From Chaenocephalus aceratus (taxonomy: Eukaryota; Chordata; Actinopteri; Perciformes; Channichthyidae): 64,000 nt of DNA. Shown here piece by piece: positions 43,696-55,489 of the stretch. The translations under genes and the position numbers were made by a program. How positions within the stretch are numbered: position 1 is the stretch's first letter; every line of letters begins with the position of its first letter. The notes below the pieces were generated by a model. It searched no databases. It saw nothing but the letters and a program-made list of their open reading frames with translations, and had not been told where the DNA came from. The stretch covers positions 10,645,456-10,709,455 of the forward strand of contig CM043792.1 of assembly GCA_023974075.1 (NCBI GenBank), given 5' to 3'.

Positions 43696-46087
43696 CTCAA
43701 CACTCAATGTGGCCTACATCCTGACAGTTATTGACAGATATTTTAGGCTTTTCGATTGTATCAGATTTACATTGTTTCTTAAGTAAGTGATTCTGGACAG
43801 TATTGGACCGAGACCAATACGGAGTATAAGATCGTCAAATTCCTAGTTTAGGAAGGTAATGGCATCCTGCTTGCATGAGGCCTTCCATCAGAAAACATTC
43901 TACGTGTTTTTCGAGAGATTATGGAATAATCATGTTTAATTTGGAGGGCTGGTTTGAAAAAAAATTAAAAAATTAAGATTCATTATCTTGGGACCATGAA
44001 TATCGTCATCAAATGTAAAGGGGAATCAATTCCAGGTACATGATTTCATTTGTGGACTTTACTTGTATTGTTTTAAGGAAAAAACTACAAAAACTATTAC
44101 TTATATTGGTCCTTATCTGGCTTGTAAAGCTCTTGGATCTTAAGGCTCTTACTCCTGTATGCTTTTGTCAGCGATACAGATAAGGTTTACTTTACTTGTA
44201 GAGTATTTAAATCCAATTCTTAATAACATGTACAACATGTCGGATCAGATCAAATCTAATTATAGACTGAATATTTGGTGAACTTCACTGGGACATGATG
44301 GTGACTCCAGTCAGAAGGTCAGGGTGTCAACAAAATTATCAGTAATCATCCCATGGGGACCATGAATTTCCAAATGCCATGGTGGTGTGCTTTATGGTTG
44401 AACAAATATTTTCCTAAGGACTGACTGATTAACAAATAGCACCAACCTTATTAGTATTCAATCATTGATTGATCGATTCACTGATGTTCTTTCTGTGTTA
44501 TCTTCAATCATAAATGTCCCTTAAAGGTGTTATTTTCATTAAGATTACACACCCTTCCACAAACCACCAGATAACACGGAAAATGTCAAAGAAACACTCC
44601 CCTAGTTTTTTTATAACAACTCATACTACACCTCCCTGTTTCCCCCCAACTCCTCAGAGTTTTAATTTGGGGGCACTATCAATCTGCAAATGTGTCTTCA
44701 AAGTGTCATTATCCCCATCTAAAAAAAGGTTATCTCTAAAAGACACAGGGGGGATTTGGTTCCAATTTTCTTGTAAGATTTGTATGAGATATGTGTAGAT
44801 ATAAAGTTATGACAACCTGTGACTTTGTGCTTCATTATTTGCCTGCAGAGACATAGGGGATAACAAAAACGCCTATGTCAGAGCCCTGCAGGGCATTAAA
44901 GGCAGTAATTACCAAACAGAAGGAAAACAACTGGATAACCTGATTGTCTATTGATTCTGTATGTTCCGCTGTGAATAGATTTAGCATCGCCAGGGGGCGA
45001 ATAGGACCAGCTAGCATTGTGTGGTTACATGCAGTGCAAAACAATTGCTAGCATATCATAGGCGGTGTGTGTCTCAAGCCGGATAAATCAGTTGGAAAAA
45101 ACTTGTGTTGCCCAATAAAATGGTCTCGTCTGTCCTTCACTCCAACTTAATGAGCTGTGTTTTTTCCAGACACTCTACTATCAGCAGGACTTTGATGTTG
45201 ATGGCTGGGTCGTAATTTCAAAGAACATTTTTATTTTTTATTTTTCAGAAGATGAAACATAAGCCCGGCAATTTATGCTCCATTATTTAATGGTGCGTGA
45301 GACTAGCATAGAAAACAACATTTATCTTTTAGTCTTTTAGTATCTGCTATTGATCTAAACCGCCATTCCAGCCTTAGGAGAAGGTTCGGTGTCCCGGTAT
45401 ACGTACCAAATAGGCAGGCTTTGTTTACAAATCAGAATGATCACTGGGTTTCCTCTTCTGCTCCAAACAGAAGGCATTTGAAACACAGAGCTCAGCAATA
45501 TTTGGCCCCCTTTTTTCCTGACCTAAACAGCAGCCAGTGACGTAGATTGATTTTGTTTGTTGTGAGGCTGCCGTGATAAGCAGAGGCAAAAATAATGAGC
45601 ATTGTCTCATTAATGGATAGGGAATGCATTATGGGTCATACATTTCAAATGAATTATGCATAAGGAATAAACAGCCACTGTGGCAGCTGGCTATATATCA
45701 TTGGAGAGGCCAAATCATTTTGTGGCTAACGTTTGATCGCATCTTCTCTGTACTTAGTGACACTTTATGATTGGAAATGCCTCACCGCAAAGTGAGAATT
45801 ATTATGCAGAATGATGGCAAGACAAGTCCTGTCCTACTCTATCATTGATATTCTTGCCCTCATTCCTCTCCAATTCTACCTACACCGGTAACAAGAACTA
45901 GCCAGTCACGTTTGTTTAGGGTTAATGGATGGGACATTTTTTGTCACACATACAATCACCAACACTGACCATGTGACCAGGTAGTTTCTGAAGATGTTAC
46001 AAATAACACACAGCATAATAATAACTTTTTATTATTAGTGTAGGACACTTATGTATATAACATCTGAAGATGTGTAGTTTTATTCAT
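43696..46087. other. No gene or named repeat recognised
   Basis: 2.4 kb of AT-rich sequence; open frames are under 95 codons and without motifs. Possible unique host DNA. Confidence 0.45.
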
Positions 46088-46095
46088 GTTTTCAC

Positions 46096-47190
46096 TAGGG
46101 CTGTCAAACGATTAACATTTTTAATCAGATTAATCACAGCTTAAAAATTAATTAATCATGATTAATCACCATTCGAACTATGTCCAAAATATGCCATTTA
46201 TTTATGTATATTGTTGTGGGAATGGAAAGATACATGAAAGATGGCGGATATATCCATTTAACATACAGTATCTATGTTTATTATAACATTTTTCTGCGTG
46301 TCAAAATGAAAGACAACCCACACAATCATCAAACCGTGGGGTCTTAATTCATTACGTGTTGATTTCTATCAACGGGGGAGTACTTCAGGAAAGTCGACAG
46401 AGGGGGGGGGGGGGGGGGGGGGGCGGTGGCTAGTGGAGTACTTCGTGACCACAGAGTGTGAACGTTGTGATCAGCTGTTTTAGCACGGTTCTCCAGTGAA
46501 GGGGGGGGGAATCTCCCTCCGCGGCCGGTTGGCGTAGTTTTGGCACAATTCCGTTGTACAGACCGACGTTAACAGCAGCCCTGTCTGTACACACGGAGAC
46601 CGACTCTGTCGTCCGGTGATCTAACCGCCTTCTGGAAAAGCTTCACAAGTACGTCGGTACGCAAATGCGCTTTGTGACACAAGTGACGGTACGCATTTCA
46701 GATTTCGCACATAACCTGCGTACCAGTTATGTGCACCCCTGTAGCAGAGCCATATTATTACTATTATATGGCTCTGCCCTGTACTACAGCAAAAGTATTC
46801 TCCGTCGGGACTTCCTGCAACAACACTACGCCGTTATCTTGATTGGCCAGAAGACATTATCAAAGATGTTCTATTGAGAAGACGATCACTTCGTGACAAA
46901 AGTTTTCAAAACCGTGGCTACTGAAATCAATCTTACTAACTGCTGTCTGTGCAATTTACTCCGCGCGAGTTGGCAGACTTTATTTTGCTAACTTTAACAT
47001 CATTTTCCATGGTGGGGCTAAGCCATTTCTTGGTATGGGTGTAGCCTACCCTAGCCATACCCTGGCGCTGCCACTGGTGGCACGTATGGGGTGGGCCATT
47101 CTGCTCATGCGTCAAATGCGTTAAATATTTTAACGCAATTAATTCAAAAAATGAATTACCGCCGTTAACGTGATAATTTTGACAGCACTA
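46096..47190. mobile_element. hAT-type MITE with perfect 8-bp duplication
   Basis: The ends are tagggctgtcaaacgatta and the inverse taattttgacagcacta. It is flanked by gttttcac on both sides (46088-46095, 47191-47198). Subterminal regions have many aattaatc and ttaacg motifs. The interior holds a long G run (46403-46423 and beyond) and no transposase. This is a well-represented type in fish. Confidence 0.9.
46402..46423. repeat. Poly-G run
   Basis: Over 20 consecutive G inside the hAT MITE. Confidence 0.9.
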
Positions 47191-47399
47191 GTTTTCACAT
47201 AATTTTACTGGATATTGCTATATTATTTCACATATTGTAGTTCTACACATTAATATCTGATTTGTAAAACATCATAGACAGAAAGGTATATCCATCATTT
47301 AATGGTAAGCTATTGGAATTCTGATTCCATAGATATGTGTCCCATCACCCAAAACCCCTGACTATTCTCTCAACTCAGTATTTACATTCTTTAATTCAA

Positions 47400-47725
47400 A
47401 GAAAATCAGTAATATATTTAAAAACTACAAGTCCTTTTCTATCAGCTGTGCACTGTTATGGTGTAAATATAGCCTATCTACCAATTGGATCAAATATAAA
47501 AGTCAGCCGAATTACTATTGATACTGCAAGGAGACTTATTGTGTGAAGAGAAATTGAAGATGTTGTTTAATTGCTGATATATTTATGATCCACGTCACAT
47601 TCAGTTTCGGCAGCATTTCTTCCAGTTTGTCCGAAGGTCTTCTAATCAGGGCTCTATAAATAAAGAACTACGGCAGATGTGTAATATGTAATGCAGCCGA
47701 ACCGTGTATTCAGTGTTGTTTTTAT
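47400..47725. repeat. Fragment of the unclassified inverted-repeat family (copy D)
   Basis: The block ctatcagctgtgcac...atggtgtaaatatagcctat...accaattggatcaaatataa...gcaaggagacttattgtgtg...gtaatgcagccgaaccgtgt matches 36190-36445 directly and 27640-27910 inversely. Only this internal part is present. Confidence 0.8.
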
Positions 47726-47764
47726 ATGTACAAAAGTGGTGGGGCACAAAAAACTTAGATGTCT

Positions 47765-48128
47765 ATATATAAGCTTCTGCAGTGAGGTTCATGGCTGGTG
47801 AGGCACTGGCACTGACTCTTCAGGTTTACAAATATTATATTTTGACCTAAAGCAAAATATAATATTATTTTCAAAAACTTTTTTTGTCTGATGCTTCGAT
47901 TAATTTTAAACAGACAGTTCAACCCAAACTGTTTTGTTTGGATACCCAAAACATGTAATTGTATCATTTAAATATTTAATTGTTCTCTCTTAGTAAGATC
48001 CCATTTTCAATAAAAATTGCGGTCTTACCTTGACTTGAAGATGAAGTCCATTTGCCTATCCTTCTGGACAAAAATCTCTATTACTTTTTTGTAAAAGTCC
48101 ACCTTATCTTCTTGTAGTTTCAAAAGTC
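47765..48128 (-). mobile_element. DNA-transposon remnant with an exon-like segment
   Basis: The plus-strand start gcagtgaggttcatggctgg matches the end of the 61-bp micro-MITE at 9124. On the minus strand, 48123-48029 reads KLQEDKVDFYKKVIEIFVQK then DRQMDFIFKSR, immediately followed by a consensus splice donor aggtaag. This looks like one exon of a larger autonomous element's gene. The family is not identified. Confidence 0.45.
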
Positions 48129-48270
48129 TATCATAAATCTAATCGATAGATTTATGATAATAGGTCGTAATAAGCGCTATAATAGGTGGAAACAATCGAC
48201 CCATTTGGTCGTAATAAACGCTTGAACAATCGACCTATTTGGTCGTATGAGTTGGAGGATTTGTTGTAAA
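48129..48270. repeat. Terminal-repeat fragment of the copy A/B family, with palindrome
   Basis: It contains aggtcgtaataagcgc, gaacaatcgacctatttggt and tatgagttggaggatttgtt, matching both ends of copy B at 26920 and 30180. The left edge is a perfect hairpin: atcataaatct, 7-bp loop, agatttatgat (48129-48157). Confidence 0.7.
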
Positions 48271-49525
48271 ATAACCCCACATTGGCACCATCCTCTTTTG
48301 CAAAATAAAAAGTAACAACCACTTGATAACCATTAGTATAGTTTTCTAATGGGAACATGGTGTTTTTTTGGAGAGCAGGGAAAAGGAGGTCTTAAGGTTA
48401 GCTTCCAGGGTTGATTTCACCCCTTAATGAAGTCAATTTATAATCCCAAATAGGGATATATGGTTTTTTAGATGCACACAGTCACAAAGGAAATGCATTT
48501 TCATACACCCTCGTACGATAAAGATCCATATTTTTGCTGTAGAAATATAGTCTACATCAGAATTATAATACGCAAAATGCATCACACCATACAAATATTG
48601 AATTAGGATAACAATTTACATATCCCTGAGAAAATCACATCCAATTCTGTTTAAATTAATTGCTAAAGGGAAACATTATTTGCTGTGTTCTTTTCCCTTG
48701 GCAGAAACCTCCCTTTGCCACTATACAGTAGATAGTTGGAAGCTTTTGTGAAGACAGAGGGTAAGTAGGCTTACTGAGAATGCACTCAGCCATACTCAGG
48801 ATGAGGAGCTGCTGACAACCCCAATGACCCCACCTGTCTTTGTCTTGGTTGTGCACATGTAATACAAAGGTGCTGAATGGAAAGAAGGACATACCGAGAT
48901 ACGTTTCAGAATATCATGCTTGCACACCACCAAACAAGTAGCACGGCAGATAAGGGATCTTCAATGCCACTCGTGATGAGAAATAGTGTAGATTATGCAC
49001 AGGGCAAGGTATGAATGTCAGGCCTTATCTACACATTTCTGCAGCACTGTTTGATTCGCAAACATTGCATATCAAAAATCAATAGAAACCCTAAATGGAA
49101 AGCATGAATGTAATACTTGCAGTGTTTGAAGAAGTAATCACATCATTAACTTAAGTAAATGTACAAATAATGGTCTTGAAATACTCCACTACAAGTAAAA
49201 CATGGAAAATGTAGCGCAGTAGAGGTATGAAGTAGTGTATGGAATTACTGAGGTAAAGAAGAACAAATATGTCTGCTCTGATTGGTTGCTCTGTTGTCAT
49301 TGGTCAACCACTTAAAGATTCCCCTTAGCCTATTAGGGCTATACAAGTATTTGGGTATTTTATCTATCTCAAAATAAATTATGCGCTGATTTATAGATAT
49401 TTATTTTCCAATGTTAGTCATTGGGGAAAAGTATTTTTGGGCCAAAATGACGTCACAGACTAGACCATTCAATAATATGTTTCAACGGCCTGCATACTTC
49501 CTGGGGCCACGGTTTCAGGCAGGGT
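48271..49525. other. No gene recognised
   Basis: AT-rich; the 49260-49525 part (ctctgattggttgctctg, caaaatgacgtcacag) is probably the left half of the MITE whose right end is at 49641. Confidence 0.4.
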
Positions 49526-49641
49526 GGGAGTGTGTGGGAGTGATCTTTGGGATTTGAGCCTTTGAAGACAATTTATGCACACAAAATATAACACAGTACA
49601 CAAAAGTAGAACCCCAAAAGGCATAATAGGTCCCCTTTAAG
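49526..49641. mobile_element. Right end of the ggacctattatgc-type MITE
   Basis: It reads tctttgggatttgagccttt ... aaggcataataggtccccttt. The first block is the one split by copy B at 26912/30181, and the last matches the terminus at 9220-9242. Confidence 0.65.
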
Positions 49642-50867
49642 AACAATTAACTTTTCACCACTGACAGTTTGATTTACTTTGTAGAAAGATGACACTTTGG
49701 CTCTTAGGTGGCCTAAAACAAGTATATTGAGGATGTATATTCAAATGGTTATTCCTTTGAGTAACATAAACATGCCATGTAAATTCAATCTGTCAGTGGG
49801 AAACTATGACTTGAAGTTATTGTACACCACATGCAACTACAATCATTATAAATCATCTTCTGCTGACCATAAATAACTATTCCACATTTTAAGGCAAGCA
49901 GGCAATTATAGGTGTTGCGATATTTTCTTTGGACCAAAGTGATGACATTTTTATCCACAGACCTGCAGCCGGTGGCACATGCTGTGAAGAAGTAATGCAT
50001 CTCCTGCAAATTATTATGCAGAAAAAGTCCCACGTCTAACCAGCCAGAATTACATGGAAGGAGTTAATCAAACAATAGTCTTGTTCCTGTCAGTCCAATA
50101 AACGTCCACCCAGCTGCTCTAAACTATCTGGGCCTTTTACAGCTCAGTTAATTAGCCTTTCTTCACACAAAAAGGCACATAATAGCTACAGTGGCTGGGT
50201 TAAGTCCAGGAAATCCATTTTGGAATGTGCTGCACCTCAGACTGAGAGAAGCCTTTAGAGATTTCTTATTGTAACCAGCTATTCATCTAGGGGGAAATGA
50301 AAAGGACTGTCAAAACCTAAAAGGGTTTCAAATATAACATACACTGGTTTACTGATGAAGTTGTTGCCTTCCTTCCTTGACTCCTACCTGACAACTATAC
50401 TGGAATTTTGACCCAAGTACTTTAGTCCAAGTCAAGCCAACCTCAAGATTATATATAAAAATAAAATAAAAGTTATTGGAACCTATAAATAATGAATTTA
50501 TCACAAGCAACATTTTTACTAAATTAGCCAACTACCCATACGAATGAGTCTACAAATGTGAATGTTGTCTATCACAAATATTTCATTAGCACATCTTGCA
50601 TTGAGCAGTTCGCCTTTTTTCTCCACATACGAAAAGTATTAAACCAAAATGTGTCTCTTTGCACAGGCATTATGATGATGATCCATCTGATCCTTACAAC
50701 ACGATTGACCAGTAGAGTTCTTCAAACGTTTACATGGAAAAGTGTAAGAGGAATAATGTGAAGATAAAGATAAAGAACTGTGTAACAAGTAAAGGTCTAA
50801 TGATGTAGTCCGTCATGTCTTTCTGCCAAGTCACGGCAAGATGTTATGATATATTATTGCTTAATCT
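49642..50867. other. No recognisable feature
   Basis: AT-rich sequence without coding motifs. Confidence 0.4.
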
Positions 50868-51053
50868 GACACAGCAACCCTGTCTCCTAAAAATGACGTT
50901 ACCACATAACTAAACTGCATTCTCAATTACGTTTAGCAAGAAACATATTTTCTCCCTCGTTACGTTTGTTATGAACGTATCTCAAATACGTTTATTTTCT
51001 ACATATCTTCTAGAAAAATATTTTCTCCCATGTTACATTTGTTATGAACGTAT

Positions 51054-51253
51054 TGTAGTGCCAAGAGACGGGAGTCGGAGGCGGGGTATCAAAGGCAAGC
51101 TATACTTTTATTTAGCATCTGAAAACACATGTAAACAACTTCATGCCCGGGAAGCGAAGAACGGCGGAAACAGGAAGTCCGGTTCACTAAAATGTCCGTG
51201 CGGAACAATACCCCAACCCATAGATCCGTGGGTGAATAATGTCAATCACCACA
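51054..51253 (-). repeat. Gypsy 3' LTR
   Basis: 200 bp, tgtagtgccaagag ... aatcaccaca on the plus strand, matching 54802-55003. It follows the integrase on the coding strand. A weak purine-rich tract (ggagggcttg) precedes it on the coding strand near 51254-51263. Confidence 0.92.
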
Positions 51254-51278
51254 CAAGCCCTCCAGTATTCACCCATAG

Positions 51279-52540
51279 TCAAAATCCTCGTGCCTGGGAG
51301 GTTAGTACCACACGACCCCGGCGCATACGGACCACAGGGGCCGAGGAGGGCGGGGCCGCAGGTGAGGGCAGGGGCGCCAACGAGGGCGAGGGCATCCCCA
51401 CAGGGGGCGGGCCATGGGAGGACGGCCTGAAAATGGGCAGAGCCAACTCCAACGGCCTGAAAATGTCCACGTGAGCAGGCTTAATCCGATCAACGGACAC
51501 AGTCTCAGGCCTGCCACCAACATCCACCACCAGGCTCTTGTCCCCGTGACGTATGACCCTGAATGGACCATCGTAAGGGGGCCGCGGTGGGCGTCGTGGC
51601 GAATAAAAACGAAATCCGCCGACCGTAATCCGGGGGACACTCGAAAAGCTGGGTTGCTGTGCTGCGACGTGGGGACGGGCGTGAATGTCCCGGCGGTCTC
51701 CAGCAGGGAGGAGTGCTGCCCGGCCGCAGACCAGGACACAGTGGTGGTGGGAATGAATTCCCCGGGGACCCGTAGCGTCTGGCCATAGACGAGCTCCGCC
51801 GACGAGGACTGCAAGTCTTCTTTGGGGAAGCCGAGCATAACCCACGGGAGCTTATCCACCCAGTTGCCGTCTGTCAAGCCGGCACGCAGTGACGCCTTCA
51901 TGGACCGGTGAAACCGCTCACACAATCCGTTAGCCTGGGGGTGATATGCGGTGGTGCGGTGCAGCTTGACCCCCAAACCCACAGCAACAGCGTTCCACAG
52001 CTCCGAGGTGAACTGAGAACCGCGGTCAGAGGAGAGGTCAGACGGGGTCCCGAAGCGCGCCACCCACGTGCCGATGAAAGCGCGGGCGACGTCGGAAGCT
52101 GACGTCGAGGCGAGGGGAACGGCCTCGGGCCAGCGGGTCGTCCTGTCCACCATCGTAAACAGGTAGGTGAAACCGTGAGAGGGGGGAAGCGGACCTACGA
52201 GGTCGACATTGACATGGTCAAACCTCCACTCAGGAACCGCAAAAAGTTCAAAAGGGGCCCTAGTATGGCGGTGGACTTTGGCCCGTTGACAGGCCACGCA
52301 CGAGTCGACCCAGGACCTCACATCCTTCTTAAGCCCCTGCCACACGAACTTCTGCGACAACAACTTCACGGACGGCTTCCTACCGGGGTGGGAAAGATTG
52401 TGAACCGCCTCAAAAACAGTTCGGCGCCAGTCCGCAGGGTCCAGCGGTAGAGGCTGGCCCGTGGAGACGTCACACCACAGCTTCATGACCGAGGCCTTGA
52501 GGGTCTGGACCCCGTGGTCAGAGGCTTGGTCAGCGCCCAT
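51279..52540 (-). pseudogene. Gypsy integrase, frameshifted C-terminus
   Basis: The zinc-binding HHCC is HNLSHPGRK (H-x3-H) with CVACQRAKV (C-x2-C). The catalytic triad is VDLVGPLPPS (D), SSDRGSQFTS (D) and NGLCERFHRSMKASL (E). The C-terminal part shifts frame near 51595: the neighbouring frame continues with RPPYDGPFRVIRHGDKSLVV and VSVDRIKPAHV, the usual end of Gypsy integrases, down to 51279. The core motifs are intact. The enzyme inserts the cDNA at the target, here with a 4-bp duplication. Confidence 0.9.
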
Positions 52541-53020
52541 GCGGAGGTAATCGAGGCTGCACAGCTCCGATGACCGCTCTGGAGAGGCAGTCCGCGACCA
52601 CGTTAGCCTTGCCAGCGATGTGTCGTGTGTCCGTGGTGTACTCGGAGATGTACGAAAGCTGGCGTTGCTGTCGGGCAGACAACGGCTCGGCCACCTTGGA
52701 CATGCAGAAGGTCAGTGGCTTGCGATCCACGAACGCCGCAAACTCCCGGCCTTCCAGCAGGAAACGGAAGTGGCGAACCGCCAAATAGAGGCCAAGGAGT
52801 TCTCTGTCGAAAGCGCTATACTTGCGCTCCCTGGGAGTCAACTGGCGGCTGAAAAAGGCGAGCGGTTGCCAGGCGCCGTCGACCCATTGTTCATGCACCG
52901 CGCCCACCGCGTAGTCAGACGCGTCTGTGGTGATAGCGATGGGGGCCCTGTGTGACGGGTGAGCCAACATGGCGGCTTCGCTCAGGGCGGCTTTGGTGGC
53001 GTTGAAAGCGACCTCCCTTT
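52530..53020 (-). pseudogene. Gypsy RNase H
   Basis: IAITTDASDYAVGAVHEQW carries the first catalytic Asp. AFFSRQLTPRERKYSAFDRE (the Glu), FRFLLEGREFAAFVDRKPL (the second Asp) and RHIAGKANVVADCLSR follow. It connects to RT through a frameshift near 53020. The domain would degrade RNA of the RNA-DNA hybrid. Confidence 0.87.
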
Positions 53021-53520
53021 CAGTATATGGCCTGGCCGGGGGACTTGTCCTTGAGGGCCTCGTACAGCGGGCGCATGGTGTGGGCCGCCCGGCGGATGAA
53101 CCGGTGATAAAACGTCACCATCCAGAGGAACTCTCGGAGCGCCCGAGCTGTAGGCGGTCGTGGAAAGGCAGACACAGCCTCCACTTTCGACAGGAGGGGG
53201 GCGGCCCCATCCTTGCTGATGAGGTGCCCGAGGAAATGGATGGAGAACAACCCGAACTGACACTTCGCCGGGTTGATAATCAGGCCGTGTTGGTTGAGCC
53301 TCGCGAAAAGGACCCGGAGATGTGCCTGGTGCTCTTCGGAGGAGGAGCTGGCGACCAGGATGTCTTCTAAATACATGAAGATGAATGGCATGTCTCTGAG
53401 CGCTGAATCCATCAGCCGCTGAAAGGACTGAGCTGCGTTCTTAAGTCCAAACGGCATACGTTAGGAACTCGGAAAGCCCAAATGGCGTAATTACCACAGT
53501 TTTGGGGACCCCACCGAGGG
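53020..53520 (-). pseudogene. Gypsy RT palm/thumb, deleted and mutated
   Basis: PKTVVITPFGLSEFL (about 53512-53468) joins by a frameshift to MPFGLKNAAQSFQRLMDSAL (from 53457). The catalytic motif reads FMYLEDILVAS instead of the usual YLDD. The connection includes FLGHLISKDGAAPLLSKVEA and FLWMVTFYHRFIRR. The RT regions before TPFGL, including the first catalytic Asp, are missing, about 90 codons by comparison with Gypsy RTs. The enzyme cannot work. Confidence 0.88.
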
Positions 53521-54105
53521 GTGCACCGGGCCCTAGCGTAGACAGGGGGGCCTTCAGTGTCAATGTGGTGCTCTACCCCGTGTTTGGTGGTGGCAGCGGA
53601 AAAGGTGCGCTGCGTCAAGTCGGGAAACTCACTGAGAAGGTGCTGAAACTTGTCGCCCTGTGAGAGTGAGCTGGAGAGCCCGCTGAATGACGCCTCGCTG
53701 CGGGTAGATGTGAACGAGGCAAACGTCGGTGAGTCCACCAGGTGGCTGTTCTTGACGTCCACCAGCAGTCCGTGAGCGCACAGGAATTCTGCGCCGGAGA
53801 GGGCGAAGGAGATGTCAGCCATGACAAAATCCCACTTAAACCGCTGACCCTCGAAGCACAGGTCCACTGTCTTTGTGCCATAGGTGCGAATAGGGGTGTC
53901 GTTAGCGGACGTTATACGTGGGCCGTGGCCCCCACCGGCGGCGTCCTCCATGGTTGCCGGCAGGACGCTCCACTGGGCTCCTGTGTCACAAAGGAGTCTG
54001 CGACCAGAGAGGGTGTCCCTGATGAACAGGAGCCGGTTGGATGTGCCCACGCTCGCGGCCACTACCGAGCGCAGGCCTTGGTGTTTCCCGTTACCTTGTA
54101 GGTGC
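53520..54105 (-). pseudogene. Gypsy pol: protease and the start of RT
   Basis: The protease active site is LLCDTGAQWSVLPA (DTGA), with a second strand FVMADISFALSGAEFLCAHG further on. The frame then reaches the linker TKHGVEHHIDTEGPPVYARA, which normally leads straight into RT. Here it ends after RARC at about 53523: the next sequence corresponds to RT much further on (see the deletion). The retained part is uninterrupted, so protease itself may be intact. Confidence 0.8.
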
Positions 54106-54751
54106 AGGGGGGACGGCACATCTTCGCTTTGGCCCTGTAGCATGCATGGTAATAACACAGGCCAGGGCTGGAGTTGCTAACGTCGGCCCAGACGCTTCTG
54201 CTAGGTGGCATGCCTGTACCAGGGAAGGTACTGCTGCGTGTGGGGGCCAGCACCTCAGGGACAAAACGCTGGGTTGCCAGGAAGAACCGGTCAGCTTCTT
54301 CGGCCAAAGCGTGGGGCTCAGTAATAGCCATGTTAGCGAGTGCTGTCTGTACATGCGGCGGCATGTGCCGAAGAAACAGTTCTATGAACAAAAAATGTGG
54401 TTCTTCCGTACCCAGCAGGCTGAGCATCATCTCCATGTGGTCAGAAGGCTTGTTGTCCCCCAGGCTATGAATAGCGAGCAGGCGTCGGGCCTGTTCCGAC
54501 CGTGACAGCTCGAAAGTCTTAAGCAGGAAAGCCTTGAACGCTACATATTTATCCTGGGCAGGAGGAGATGTAATAAAGCCCACCGTCCGGGTCGCAGTGG
54601 AGCTCCTCAGCGCCGAAACAACGTGAAAATAGCGTGCTGCGTCGTCAGTCACTCCGCGGAGGGCGAACTGAGCCTCTGCCTGAGCGAACCATGCAGCCGC
54701 AGATGTCTCCCAAAATTCCGGCAGTTTGAAAAAAAAATTGTTATTTGCCAT
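54062..54751 (-). CDS. Gypsy gag
   Basis: I take the ATG at 54751 as the start (MANNNFFFKLPEFW), 30 bp after the primer-binding site; the longer frame runs into the LTR. The capsid-like part includes SAAAWFAQAEAQFALRGV and FLLKTFELSRSEQARRLLA. The end CYYHACYRAKAKMCRPPC is typical of gag in this Gypsy group, where a C-x-x-H-x-x-x-x-x-x-x-x-C-x-x-P-C pattern ends gag. No classic CCHC knuckle. The frame ends at 54062 while protease continues in another frame from about 54105. Confidence 0.85.
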   Translation of the reverse strand: MANNNFFFKLPEFWETSAAAWFAQAEAQFALRGVTDDAARYFHVVSALRSSTATRTVGFITSPPAQDKYVAFKAFLLKTFELSRSEQARRLLAIHSLGDNKPSDHMEMMLSLLGTEEPHFLFIELFLRHMPPHVQTALANMAITEPHALAEEADRFFLATQRFVPEVLAPTRSSTFPGTGMPPSRSVWADVSNSSPGLCYYHACYRAKAKMCRPPCTYKVTGNTKACAR

Positions 54752-54779
54752 GCTCGGTTCAGTCTCGGATCCTTCAACG

Positions 54780-54801
54780 AGACTTATGTCGGGGTCACCA
54801 A
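54780..54801 (-). other. Gypsy primer-binding site
   Basis: One base inside the 5' LTR, the coding strand reads tggtgaccccgacataagtc. It begins TGG, as tRNA-primed sites do. The particular tRNA is not assigned. Confidence 0.7.
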
Positions 54802-55003
54802 TGTAGTGCTGAGAGATGGGAGTCTGAGGCGGGGTATCAAAGGTACACGCTAGACTTTTATTTAGCATCTGAAAACACGTGTAAACAACTCCATGCCCGG
54901 TAAGCGAAGACCGGTGGAAACAGGAAGTCCGGTTCACTAAAATGTCCGTGCGGAACAATACCCCAACCCATAGGTCCGTGGGTGAATAATGTCAATCACC
55001 ACA
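54802..55003 (-). repeat. Gypsy 5' LTR
   Basis: 202 bp copy of the LTR, upstream of gag on the coding strand; it would hold the promoter. Confidence 0.92.
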
Positions 55004-55007
55004 GTAT

Positions 55008-55489
55008 CTTAAATACGTTTATTTTCTACATATGTTTGCCAATTATTGTCTTGCTTATAATAATGATAATAGTCATTTATAAATATCATTTTAGAGCACA
55101 CATTTGAAATCGAGAATCGGGCTCGATATACGCCTATGGTTAAATAAAAATCAGTAGACTAGGCTGTAATTTCGCCAGATGTTACTCTCATGAGCGAGGC
55201 TGAAAAGAATAGTTTTAACGTGCCAAAAAGCTGCTGTGTCCTGTATTGCACCTCAAACATTAAAACAAATCCAGAGTTACGTGTTTCTGTACTTCTAAGA
55301 AGAAAGGACAGTAAAAGAAGATCTCTGTGACTTCAGGCTTGATCGCCGTTCAAATGACAGTGTTGGTTTCCCCAAAAGTGGGCGGGGCTGTAAAGTGACG
55401 TAGTTTTTACTCATCTATTATTCAAAATCATTATATTTATTCTAATGTAAATTACATGCCAGTGTTTTATCTTTTTATTTAGCGATTTG
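55008..55489. other. Central part of the long-TIR element
   Basis: Non-coding AT-rich sequence belonging to the split long-TIR element; a CRE-like agtgacgtag lies near 55396. No transposase motif. Confidence 0.5.

Larger units (their letters stand above)
51054..55003 (-). mobile_element. Ty3/Gypsy LTR retrotransposon, internally deleted
   Basis: 3950-bp element with LTRs of about 200 bp at both ends, starting tg and ending ca. The 4-bp target duplication gtat lies at 51050-51053 and 55004-55007. The coding strand is minus: gag, protease, RT, RNase H, integrase, in the Ty3/Gypsy order. By eye the two LTRs differ at about a dozen positions plus a 2-bp length change, so the insertion is not recent. 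Several frameshifts and a large RT deletion make it inactive. Confidence 0.93.
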
